Origin: VRUE01 sp963814915
GTDB lineage: Bacteria; Actinomycetota; Thermoleophilia; Solirubrobacterales; 70-9
Assembly (NCBI GenBank): GCA_963814915.1
Contig: CAWFEI010000005.1
Coordinates: forward strand, 765,210-829,209
DNA length: 64,000 nt
Direction of reading: 5' to 3'
The notes under the pieces are model-generated. The model was not told the DNA's origin. It saw only the letters and a program-made list of their open reading frames with translations, and ran no database searches. The position numbers and the translations under genes are program-made. Positions 48,692-56,069 of this stretch are shown here, one piece after another (position 1 is the stretch's first letter; every line of letters begins with the position of its first letter).

Positions 48692-49696
48692 TTACCAGGC
48701 GGCCTCGATGAGCTGTTCGAGGTCCTCGCGCCCGGGCGGCTCCGGCGTGAACGCCAGCTCCGGGCGGACGAGCATCGAGTCCAGGGCCCCGTCGAGCCTG
48801 CCGCGCTCGGCGCCGAGCGCGCCGAGGCCTGGCGGGTTGCCACCGAGCTCGAGGATGCGGGCCTCTATCCGGTCGGGGCCGGTGCCGAGCGACTCGGCCA
48901 GGGAGGTGAGCTGTTCGGGGGCGCGGGGGACCATGAAGGCCATCGTGCGCGGCAGGATCGCGGCGTTGGTCTCGGCGTGCGGGGTGCCGCAGATGCGGAC
49001 CAGGGTCTGGCAGATCACGTGGTGCAGGCCGAAGGCGGCGGAGTCGATCGCGTAGGCGCCGAGCAGTGAGCCCTGGGCCAGTGCCGCCCGGTTGCGCTCC
49101 TCACGCGCCTGGTCGAGCGCCGCGCCGATCAGCTCGGCGCCGCGCAGCGCTGTCATCGTCGAGACCGGGTTCGCGAACGGCGTGTAGAGAGAGTCGGCGC
49201 CGTGGGCCAGGGCGTTCATCGCGCTCGCCCGCAGGGCGCCCTCGGCAAGGCCGGTCATCGCCTCGGGGTCGGCGATCGCGAGCTGCGGCCGCACCATCCC
49301 GCGCACGCGCGACTCGGCCCCGGCCGGCAGGCGGTGGATGCCGGTGATCTCGGCACCCGAGAGGGTCGTCGGGATCGCGGCGACGCGCGCGCCGGTCACC
49401 GCCGCGACGGCCTTGGCGCTGTCGATCACCCGACCGCCGCCGAAGGCGACCAGCTGCGGGGAGTGGGCCCGGTCGAGCAGCGACGCGGCGGCGTCCGGCA
49501 CCTGCCCGGCGGGCACCGCGTGGACAGCCGTCGCCGCGGCCTCGAGCTCGGGCGCCCCCGCCAGGGCGCGGGGAGTGGTCAGCAGCTCGAAGCCGTCGAA
49601 GCCGTGCTGACGGAGGATCTGCGGCGCCTGGGCGACGCCGTCGCGGCGCAGCACGACGACCCGGCCGGCGTCGCGCCAGACGAAGCCCTCGTTCAC
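48692..49696 (-). CDS. Maleylacetate reductase / iron-containing alcohol dehydrogenase
   Basis: 334 residues. The NAD-binding part has FGGGRVIDSAKAVAA (about 94-108) and IPTTLSGAEITG (about 118-129); the metal-binding region has NALAHGADSLY, FGLHHVICQTL and GTPHAETNAAILP, the His pattern and spacing of maleylacetate reductases. It would reduce maleylacetate to 3-oxoadipate, feeding the lower beta-ketoadipate pathway. GTG start; its first codons overlap the dioxygenase stop by 4 nt, so the two form an operon. A general Fe-alcohol dehydrogenase is the alternative, but the pairing supports the assignment. Confidence 0.85.
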   Translation of the reverse strand: MNEGFVWRDAGRVVVLRRDGVAQAPQILRQHGFDGFELLTTPRALAGAPELEAAATAVHAVPAGQVPDAAASLLDRAHSPQLVAFGGGRVIDSAKAVAAVTGARVAAIPTTLSGAEITGIHRLPAGAESRVRGMVRPQLAIADPEAMTGLAEGALRASAMNALAHGADSLYTPFANPVSTMTALRGAELIGAALDQAREERNRAALAQGSLLGAYAIDSAAFGLHHVICQTLVRICGTPHAETNAAILPRTMAFMVPRAPEQLTSLAESLGTGPDRIEARILELGGNPPGLGALGAERGRLDGALDSMLVRPELAFTPEPPGREDLEQLIEAAW

Positions 49697-50610
49697 TCCG
49701 CCCTGGCCGGGCGCGGGTTGACCACCGGGCGCAGGTTCGGCTCGACTTCGGCCCGCAGGCGCTCGTAGTCGGGCGGCAGCGAGAGCTTCTCGCCGAGGTG
49801 CTCGAGCTCCTCGTCGACGGTGAAGCCCGGCCCGAGCGTGGCGATCTCGAAGAGCACGCCGCTGGGCTCGCGGAAGTAGATCGAGCGGAAGTAGAAGCGG
49901 TCGATCACCGGCGTCGGCTCGGCCCCCGCGGAGATCGCCTTCCCCCGCCAGGCCTCATGCTCGGCGATCGAGGACGCCCAGGCGACGTGGTGGACGCTGC
50001 CGGCGCCCTGCAGCGAGCGCTCGGCCGGCGGCTCGTCGTAGGCGTAGAGCCCGCCGCGGCTCTCGCCGCGCGCCTCCCAGCCGTCGCCCGCCCGCTCGAA
50101 CTCGAGCGCTTCCAGCAGGCCGGCGCTGGCATCGGGCGCGCCGCTGTAGGCGCGGACGGCGTGGAAGCCCTGCAGCGCCAGCTCGCCCGGGACCTCCGGG
50201 TGGTCGGCGATCAACGGCGCATCGTCGACCGCGGCGACGAGCAGCTCGTGGCCGAGGCCCTCGGGGTCGGAGAAGCGCAGGCTCTCCCCCTCGCGCTCGC
50301 TCTCGATGCCGTTCGCGCCGAGGCGCCCGGCCCAGAAGTCGAGTGATTGGGTCGAGGCGACGCGCCATACGACCCTGTGCACATCGCCCTGGCCGGCCCG
50401 TCCGGCAGCGACGCCGGGGAACTCGAAAAAGGTCAGATCGGAGCCGGGGTCGCCCTTCTCGTCGGCGAAGAAGAGGTGGTAGACGCTCGGGTTGTCCTGG
50501 TTGACCGTTTTCTTCACCAGGCGCAGGCCCAGCACCCCCGCGTAGAAGTCGACGTTCTTCTGCGCGTCGGCGGTTATCGCGGTGATGTGGTGGATTCCCT
50601 CTAACTTCAC
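49693..50610 (-). CDS. Ring-cleaving dioxygenase of the VOC superfamily (PcpA/MhqO-like)
   Basis: 305 residues made of two glyoxalase/VOC modules: KLEGIHHITAITADAQKNVDF at the start and SVHHVAWASSIAEHEAW in the second half. Candidate Fe(II) ligands are the His of GIHHITAI, the His of SVHHVAWA and the Glu of GVLFEIATLGPG. The family includes hydroquinone 1,2-dioxygenases (PcpA, LinE, MhqO). It directly precedes the maleylacetate reductase, matching hydroquinone cleavage to maleylacetate. The start is taken as GTG 50610 because TATACG lies 8 nt upstream; ATG 50628 is an alternative. Confidence 0.85.
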   Translation of the reverse strand: MKLEGIHHITAITADAQKNVDFYAGVLGLRLVKKTVNQDNPSVYHLFFADEKGDPGSDLTFFEFPGVAAGRAGQGDVHRVVWRVASTQSLDFWAGRLGANGIESEREGESLRFSDPEGLGHELLVAAVDDAPLIADHPEVPGELALQGFHAVRAYSGAPDASAGLLEALEFERAGDGWEARGESRGGLYAYDEPPAERSLQGAGSVHHVAWASSIAEHEAWRGKAISAGAEPTPVIDRFYFRSIYFREPSGVLFEIATLGPGFTVDEELEHLGEKLSLPPDYERLRAEVEPNLRPVVNPRPARAE

Positions 50611-50618
50611 CGCTGCCA

Positions 50619-50624
50619 CGTATA
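50619..50624 (-). promoter_or_regulatory. -10-like hexamer of the dioxygenase gene
   Basis: TATACG on the minus strand, 8 nt before GTG 50610. The same GTATAC core read on the plus strand (TATACC) lies 10 nt before the ATG at 50637, so both divergent genes may use it. Confidence 0.45.
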
Positions 50625-50636
50625 CCATCCCGTCCA

Positions 50637-52043
50637 ATGAGCCGCGCGCGACGACGCAGCGTCAAGGCCCTCGTGGTGCTCGGCTCGATCCTGGCCTTCC
50701 TCAGCGTGTTCGCGATCTGGACCGAGCGCCAGGCGCTGAACACGAACGACTGGGTCGACACCAGCGGCCAGCTGATCCAGAACGAAAAGATCCGCAAGGC
50801 GGTTGGCGATTACCTCGTCGACCAGCTCTACGCGAACGTCAACGTCGAAAAGGAACTTGAAGGCATCCTGCCCGGCGACCTCAAGGACCTGGCGGGGCCG
50901 GCGTCCGGCGGCCTGCGGCAGGTGGCGGGCGGCGGCGCCGAACAGGTCCTGCAGACCTCGACCGCGCAGGAACTCTGGAAGGACGCCAACCGGGCTGCGC
51001 ACGAACAGCTGCTGGCGGTGCTGGAAAACAACAAAGACGCCGTCTCGACCGCGAACGGGGAAGTGACGCTCAACCTCGGCAGCCTCGTCACCAACCTGGC
51101 CGACCAGGTCGGGATCGGCGCGAAGCTGGCCGAAAAACTCCCGCCCGACGCGGGCCAGGTCACGATCCTGCGCTCCGACCAGCTGAAGACCGCGCAGGAC
51201 ATCGTCGTCGGCATCAAGGGCCTGGCGCTGATCCTCTCGCTGCTGACCCTGCTCGCTTTCGGGCTGGCGGTTTACATCTCGCGCGAGGGGCGCTGGGTGA
51301 CCCTGCTCTTCTGCGGGATCGGCCTCGTCGCCGCCGGCTTCGCCGTGATCGTCTTCCGCGAGGTGGCCGGTGGGATCGTCGTCGACCAGCTGGTCAAAGA
51401 AGAAAGCGTGCGGCCGGCGGCGGAAGCGGCCTGGTCGATCTCGACCTCGCTGATGGTCAGCATCGCGACGACGGTGATCGTCTTCGGCGTGCTCGCCGGC
51501 CTCGCCGGCTGGCTCGGCTCGCCGACCGGCTCGGCGCGCGCCAGCCGCCGCTTCATGGCGCCGGTGCTGCGCGATTACGTTGCCTACGTCTACACCGGCC
51601 TGGCGATCGTGGTCGGCCTCTACTTCATCTCCTCGCCGACGCAGAACCTGCGCTCCTTCCTGACGACGCTGATCGTCGCCGCCGCGGTCGCCTTCGGGAT
51701 CCACGAGATGCGCCGCCAGTCCGAAGACGAATTCCCCGACGCCAAGCTGGGCGACTACTTCGGCGGGGCGAGGGACCGAGTCGTCGGCGCGGTGAAGAGC
51801 GCCAACTTCGGTGAGCGCGCCTCGAAACTGCGCCTGCCCGAGGTGCGGAAGCCGAGCGACGACGGCGGCGCCGCCTCCCCCGAGGCCCCGACCGAGGTGC
51901 TCGCCGGCGACGAGGATGCCCGCCTACGACGGCTCTCCCAGCTGGCCGAGCTGCACGACAAGGGCGTGCTGACCGACGAGGAGTTCGCCGCCGAGAAGGC
52001 CCGCGTGCTGGGCGGCGGCGGGCCCGGCGCCGACGTCGCCTGA
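50637..52043 (+). CDS. Polytopic membrane protein with C-terminal SHOCT domain
   Basis: 468 residues. A first membrane segment (about 9-29, VKALVVLGSILAFLSVFAIW) is followed by a ~150-residue extracytoplasmic domain rich in helices (LADQVGIGAKLAEKLPPDA), then five or so membrane segments (about 188-355) and a cytoplasmic tail ending in a SHOCT motif (RLRRLSQLAELHDKGVLTDE, then EFAAEKARVLGG). SHOCT helices are oligomerisation tags of unknown function. No enzyme motif is seen. The start ATG lies 10 nt from TATACC, divergent from the dioxygenase gene. Confidence 0.75.
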   Translation: MSRARRRSVKALVVLGSILAFLSVFAIWTERQALNTNDWVDTSGQLIQNEKIRKAVGDYLVDQLYANVNVEKELEGILPGDLKDLAGPASGGLRQVAGGGAEQVLQTSTAQELWKDANRAAHEQLLAVLENNKDAVSTANGEVTLNLGSLVTNLADQVGIGAKLAEKLPPDAGQVTILRSDQLKTAQDIVVGIKGLALILSLLTLLAFGLAVYISREGRWVTLLFCGIGLVAAGFAVIVFREVAGGIVVDQLVKEESVRPAAEAAWSISTSLMVSIATTVIVFGVLAGLAGWLGSPTGSARASRRFMAPVLRDYVAYVYTGLAIVVGLYFISSPTQNLRSFLTTLIVAAAVAFGIHEMRRQSEDEFPDAKLGDYFGGARDRVVGAVKSANFGERASKLRLPEVRKPSDDGGAASPEAPTEVLAGDEDARLRRLSQLAELHDKGVLTDEEFAAEKARVLGGGGPGADVA

Positions 52044-52139
52044 GCGGTCGCCCCACCTCTAACACCCGTCCAGAAATTCCTTGCAATGCTCGGCGATATC
52101 TGAAAGCCTGGAGCTCGCCCAGCTGACGACGCAGAGGAG

Positions 52140-53875
52140 ATGATGATGCGCAGCTCCCTCCGCATCCTGTTGATCGTCGCGGCCTGCCTGGCCCTCCCGG
52201 CGACGGCGAGCGACGCCGCACCGTTCACCGCCGGCACCGGAAGCGAGCCGACGGTCGCCGTCGGCTCCGACGGCAGCGGGCACGTGGCGTGGGAGACAGA
52301 CGGCGAACCGGTGGACGTCGACTACTGTCGGCTCAGTCCCGGCGGAGCCGCGTGCAACCACACGGCGGTGCTCGAATTCCCCGGATCGGGAGCCTACTCG
52401 GCGGGTAGGGCGCAGGTCTTCACGCCGGCCCGAACAAGGTCGTGATCGTCGCCGGCTGCTGGAACTGCCCGAGTGGGGCCGAAGACAGGGTCTACCGCTG
52501 GGTCTCCACCAACAACGGCGACAGCTTCACCGGGCCGACAGAGCTTGGCATAGACCAGGGGAACGGCAACGGCTTTGGTGGCTTCGGGGCTTGGCTCGAC
52601 AGCACCGGCACCTTCATCGGCGCGGTCGGCTCCCACGTAAAGGCTCAACAGGGGCCCATCTACACCGAAGGCCACGGGGTTGAATTCGCCAGCGGCGGGA
52701 TCTTCGCCTACGACTCCGCGGTGACCAGGCTCGAAGGCACCAACACGCTCGTCGCCGCGACCAACGACCTCGAAACGATCAAGTACGGCGTCTACAACGG
52801 CCCGTCGTTGAGCGTCGCGGACATCAACAACGCTGTCAACTGGAGCACGAACCTGACCCTCCCATCCCCCGAGGGCGACAACAGCGACACGGCGCTGAAC
52901 AGCGGCCCCAACGGCGTCTACATGACCTACTCGAACTTCGTCCCCAACAACTCGCGGGTCGGCTGGCGCCACGTCGACCCGGCGACGAAGACGTTCGGCG
53001 GCCCGATCTACATCGAAGGCTCCGACCCGATCGACGACCCGATCGGCTTCGGCGAACCCAACAGCTACCAGGACCCCGCCGGGAGGATCCACGTCGTCTG
53101 GGAATCGCAGTACGACACCAATCGCCTCCGCTACACGGTCAGCGACACATCGGGCGGCAACTTCTCGACCCCCGCGACGCTTGCCGCCAACGAGGACTTC
53201 CTCACGCCGGAAGTCGCTGCCGGCGCTGACGGACAGGGCTTCGCGACGTGGACCAACCTGGGCGGGGCGATCCGCATCGTGCCGCTCGACCCCTATCCCG
53301 AGTCCGCGCCGGTGGCGACGACCCCGCCGGCGCCGGCCCCCACGCCGGCCCCTGTGCCGCCGACGGTCCACGGCTTCCACCTGACCGGCACGAACGTTCT
53401 CCGGCCGGGCCAGGCGACCGTGTTCCGCTTCAACGCGAGCAGCGCCGGGCTCGCTGTGCTGACCTTCGAAAAGCGCTACAGGGGGATCAAGGCCAGGCGC
53501 CGAATCAAGCGGGGGCCCGACAGGGGCAAGCGCAGGACCGTCTGCCTGCCGCTCACCCAGAAACGTTTGCGCGCCCTGCGCCGGCGGGCTCACAGCCGGC
53601 GCGCCCTGCGCAGGATGCTGAGGAGGCGGAGTTGCCACGGCTTCCGCCGGATCGGCCAGATCCGCAAGCGCGTCGTGCGCGGCCGCAACGCGATCCGCTT
53701 CAACGGCCGGCTCGCCGGCCGCAGGCTGAGCCCGGGCCTCTACCGGGCCAGGATCATCGTGAGGGGCGGCGACGGCCTCGGCTCACGCGCCGAGACGCTC
53801 CGGTTCAAGGTGGTCGCCAGGCACCACAAAGGGCAACGGCGGCCCGAAGGGCATCCACATGGCAGGGGGGCCTGA
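52140..53875 (+). pseudogene. Secreted BNR/sialidase-like repeat protein, frame broken once
   Basis: A signal peptide (MRSSLRILLIVAACLALPAT, cleaved near AAP) follows a GAGGAG ribosome binding site; of three tandem ATGs the third (52146) has the best spacing. Repeats with Asp-box-like VAVGSDGSGHVAWETDG and RWVSTNNGDSFTGPTELG suggest a six-bladed propeller as in sialidases, with an exported C-terminal beta domain after a Pro-rich linker (about residue 390) and a highly basic end (RAHSRRALRRMLRRRSCHGF). The frame must shift one base near 52425-52430, where PNKVVIVAGCWNC continues. The Arg-rich C-terminus may bind an anionic wall polymer (inference). Confidence 0.7.
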
Positions 53876-53970
53876 CTTCGCCTTCGCCGGCACGGTCACC
53901 GAGGGAGAAAGCGTGGGGAGAAACGGTGGCCGTGGGCGGGGAAGTTGAATGGCCACTCCCGGGAAGAGTC

Positions 53971-53987
53971 GATGGCCGCCGGCCATC
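53971..53987. other. Short perfect inverted repeat downstream of the secreted protein gene
   Basis: GATGGCC-GCC-GGCCATC, a 7-bp stem with a 3-nt loop in the 180-nt gap between the secreted protein gene and tRNA-Thr. It could end the upstream transcript but has no U-tract. Confidence 0.4.
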
Positions 53988-54028
53988 CCACGAATCGCGG
54001 TTCGTCCGGTCCAAACGTGAATATGAGT

Positions 54029-54051
54029 GGAGGTCAAGGGTGAAGACCTCC
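54029..54051 (-). terminator. Putative terminator hairpin of tRNA-Thr
   Basis: GGAGGTC and GACCTCC, a perfect 7-bp stem with a 9-nt loop, ending 3 nt from the 3' end of the tRNA gene on the minus strand. A U-tract is absent, so it may be a processing or a weak termination structure. Confidence 0.4.
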
Positions 54052-54054
54052 AAG

Positions 54055-54127
54055 AGCCCGCCCCCGGATTTGAACCGGGACAACCTTCCTTACAAGGGAA
54101 GTGCTCTACCAATTGAGCTAGGCGGGC
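54055..54127 (-). tRNA. tRNA-Thr (anticodon UGU)
   Basis: Read on the minus strand: acceptor stem GCCCGCC with GGCGGGC, D-arm AGCTCAATTGGTAGAGC, anticodon arm CTTCC-CTTGTAA-GGAAG with anticodon TGT, and T-arm CCCGG-TTCAAAT-CCGGG. All four stems pair fully. 73 nt including a U discriminator base; no CCA is encoded, as is usual in actinobacteria. UGU reads ACA and related threonine codons. It separates the conserved region from the accessory genes to the right. Confidence 0.96.
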
Positions 54128-54170
54128 GTGTGGCTGGATGATTCCGGCTTTCCTGCCGAATATAGAGAGG

Positions 54171-55181
54171 GTGATCGACAGCGCGGGAAACGATGCAGTC
54201 ACTTTCAGGCCCCTCGAGCCTGGCGAGGGAGCGCTGCTGAGCGAGGCGATCCAGGCCGCCTACGGCGAGTCCTACGACGTGCGCTGGGTCTATGACGTCG
54301 CCGAGGTCGAGTCGAAGCTTGCTGCAGGGACCTATGTCTCCTGGGTGGCGGAGTCGGCCGACGGCGAGCTGCTCTGCCACGAGGGCATGAGCCTCGCGGC
54401 CGCTGACGACGCGGTCGGGCACTCCGGCCAGGCGGTGACGATGCCGGTGGCGCGCGGCCAGCATCTCTTCACGCGGACCAAGAAGCACCTGATGGAGTGG
54501 GCCGCCGAGCGCGGCATGGCGGGGATGTTCAGCGAGGCGACCGCCGCCCACCCCTACAGCCAGAAGGCGAACATCGACCTCGGCGCGCACGAGACCGGCT
54601 TCCTGCTCGGCTGGATCCCGGCGAGCGTCGACAACGACGCCGCCGCCGAGGCGCGCCCACGCCGCCAGTCGGTCGCGCTCTTCTACGCCAAGCTCAACGA
54701 CGGCCACGAACGCGAGGTCTACGTGCCGGAGCGCCACCGCGACATCGTCAGGAAGACCCTGGAGCTATGCGAACTGCGCGGCACCCTCGCCGACCCGCCG
54801 GCCGCAGTCGAGCTGCCAGAACGGACCGGCCTGCACGTCGAGATCAACCCCGACCACAACCTCGCCTTGATCACCGCCCACGAACCGGGCGAGGACCTGG
54901 AGGAAGCGGTCCGCGCCGAGCGCCACCACCTCTTCCACCGCAAGCACGTCGACGTGGTCTACCTCGACCTACCCCTGGAGAACCCGGCCACCGCCCTGCT
55001 CGCGGACCACCTCGAGCGCCTCGGCGTCTCCTACGCCGGCGTCTTCCCCAACAACCACACCGACGGCGACGTTCTCCGCATGCAATCCCTCCACCGAGCC
55101 CGGATCACCGCCGACGACGTAACCGTCGCCTCAGACCACGGTCGCGAGCTGCTCGACTACGTGCTGGCCGACCTGAGCTGA
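54171..55181 (+). CDS. GNAT-like acetyltransferase (anti-sigma-factor-associated type)
   Basis: About 336 residues. VTFRPLEPGEGALLSEAIQAAYG at the start and GMFSEATAAHPYSQKANIDL, then GAHETGFLLGWIPASV match GNAT proteins that are often fused to anti-sigma-regulatory kinases in other bacteria (SEAVTxHPxSQ, LLGYxPAS patterns). The C-terminal third (from about 200) has HVEINPDHNLALITAHEPGED and VVYLDLPLENPATALLADHL, a second acyltransferase-like domain. GTG 54171 was chosen; an ATG at 54138 would begin 10 nt from the tRNA's 5' end. Substrate unknown; stress-response signalling is possible (inference). Confidence 0.7.
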   Translation: MIDSAGNDAVTFRPLEPGEGALLSEAIQAAYGESYDVRWVYDVAEVESKLAAGTYVSWVAESADGELLCHEGMSLAAADDAVGHSGQAVTMPVARGQHLFTRTKKHLMEWAAERGMAGMFSEATAAHPYSQKANIDLGAHETGFLLGWIPASVDNDAAAEARPRRQSVALFYAKLNDGHEREVYVPERHRDIVRKTLELCELRGTLADPPAAVELPERTGLHVEINPDHNLALITAHEPGEDLEEAVRAERHHLFHRKHVDVVYLDLPLENPATALLADHLERLGVSYAGVFPNNHTDGDVLRMQSLHRARITADDVTVASDHGRELLDYVLADLS

Positions 55182-55210
55182 GAGTGCCGGCACGACTCCA
55201 AGAGGCTTGC

Positions 55211-55648
55211 CTACCCGACTTCGTCGGCGACCGTGACCACCGGCAGGCCAGCCTGCGTTGCCCGCTCGACGAAGCGGCGGTCGCCGCTGAGGACCGTCCC
55301 GCCGAGCTGCACCGCCAGCGCGGCGTAGGCGGCGTCGTAGGCGGTCAGCGAGTGGGCGATCGCGAGCGAGAGCGCGGGCGGCGCGAGCTGCCCGTCCAGA
55401 GGGTGCCAATCCAGGTCCTCGAGCGCCGACAGCTCGGCGATCGCGGTCATCGCCGAGTCGCGATCGAGCTCGCCGCGGCCCACCCGCTTCCAGAACGCGT
55501 TGGCACACTCGATCAGAAGCAGCTCGGGGGCGTGGAGGTCGTCGCCCGCTTCGCGGGACCGGAGCAGAGCCGCCCGCGCCGGCGCCGAGAGCGGCTCCTC
55601 GACATAGAGCGCCGCCATGACGCTGGCGTCGACGACGATCGCGGCCAC
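55211..55648 (-). CDS. PIN-domain toxin, VapC-type ribonuclease
   Basis: 145 residues of a PIN domain with the expected acidic residues: Asp7 (VVDASV), Glu47 (LLIECANAFW), Asp105 (YDAAYAALA) and Asp123 (SGDRRFVERA). They would bind Mg2+ for RNA cleavage, often of tRNA. GTG start, four bases after the antitoxin stop, so the two are one operon in antitoxin-toxin order. Its natural target cannot be predicted. Confidence 0.9.
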   Translation of the reverse strand: MAAIVVDASVMAALYVEEPLSAPARAALLRSREAGDDLHAPELLLIECANAFWKRVGRGELDRDSAMTAIAELSALEDLDWHPLDGQLAPPALSLAIAHSLTAYDAAYAALAVQLGGTVLSGDRRFVERATQAGLPVVTVADEVG

Positions 55649-55652
55649 CGGG

Positions 55653-55898
55653 TTAGCGCTCGCGGTCTTCGCGGATCAGCTCAGCGGCGGTGGGGCTGCC
55701 GGTGGGAAGGGGGTGCTGCGCCCGAATCCGATCGGCGCCGTGAAGGAGCTGCTCGAATGAGACGCCGCGGCGGGGGGAAAGGCCGCGGCGCAGCAGCTCG
55801 ACCGTCTCCGCGCTGAGCGAGCGCCTGGCCGTCGCCGCCTCGCGGCGCAGCCGCTCGTAGAGCTCAGAAGGAACGTCTCTGACGTAGAGGGTAGGCAT
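55653..55898 (-). CDS. Ribbon-helix-helix antitoxin, FitA/VapB-like
   Basis: 81 residues. The N-terminal MPTLYVRDVPSELYERLRREA and SLSAETVELLRRGL form a ribbon-helix-helix DNA-binding domain like FitA; the C-terminal tail (FEQLLHGADRIRAQHP) would wrap the PIN toxin. ATG 55898 is preferred to a TTG three codons earlier. A near-palindrome lies 2 nt upstream and may be its operator, as expected for autoregulated antitoxins. Confidence 0.85.
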   Translation of the reverse strand: MPTLYVRDVPSELYERLRREAATARRSLSAETVELLRRGLSPRRGVSFEQLLHGADRIRAQHPLPTGSPTAAELIREDRER

Positions 55899-55899
55899 C

Positions 55900-55916
55900 G
55901 CTTGCAAAATGCTAGC
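55900..55916. promoter_or_regulatory. Putative operator of the VapBC-type pair
   Basis: GCTTGCA-AAA-TGCTAGC, arms matching at 6 of 7 positions, directly upstream of the antitoxin ATG and overlapping a TAGCAT hexamer. This is where an RHH antitoxin dimer would bind. Confidence 0.4.
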
Positions 55917-56051
55917 AGCCAGCGGCGGAAACCTGACTATTTCCGACTCAAGGCTTGGTCCCCCAGATGTCGATTTCGTAAGTCGTGGAGACGGAGCTCT
56001 CGAAGCCAGCCGGAAGCCTTCTCTGTGGCGAACTTTGCCTTGAACTGCTAT

Positions 56052-56069
56052 TTTGCCTAGCTAGGCAAA
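56052..56069. promoter_or_regulatory. 18-bp perfect palindrome at the AbiEi-like start codon
   Basis: TTTGCCTAGCTAGGCAAA; its last base is the A of the ATG. It contains TAGCTA and TAGGCA hexamers within reach of the start, so it would cover the promoter of a leaderless transcript. Autoregulation by AbiEi-type antitoxins through inverted repeats is known. Confidence 0.6.

Noticed and set aside
54055..54127. tRNA-Thr as the attachment site of an integrated island to its right
   Set aside because: The tRNA 3' end points left, away from the accessory genes; no integrase and no repeated 3' end of the tRNA were seen to the right.
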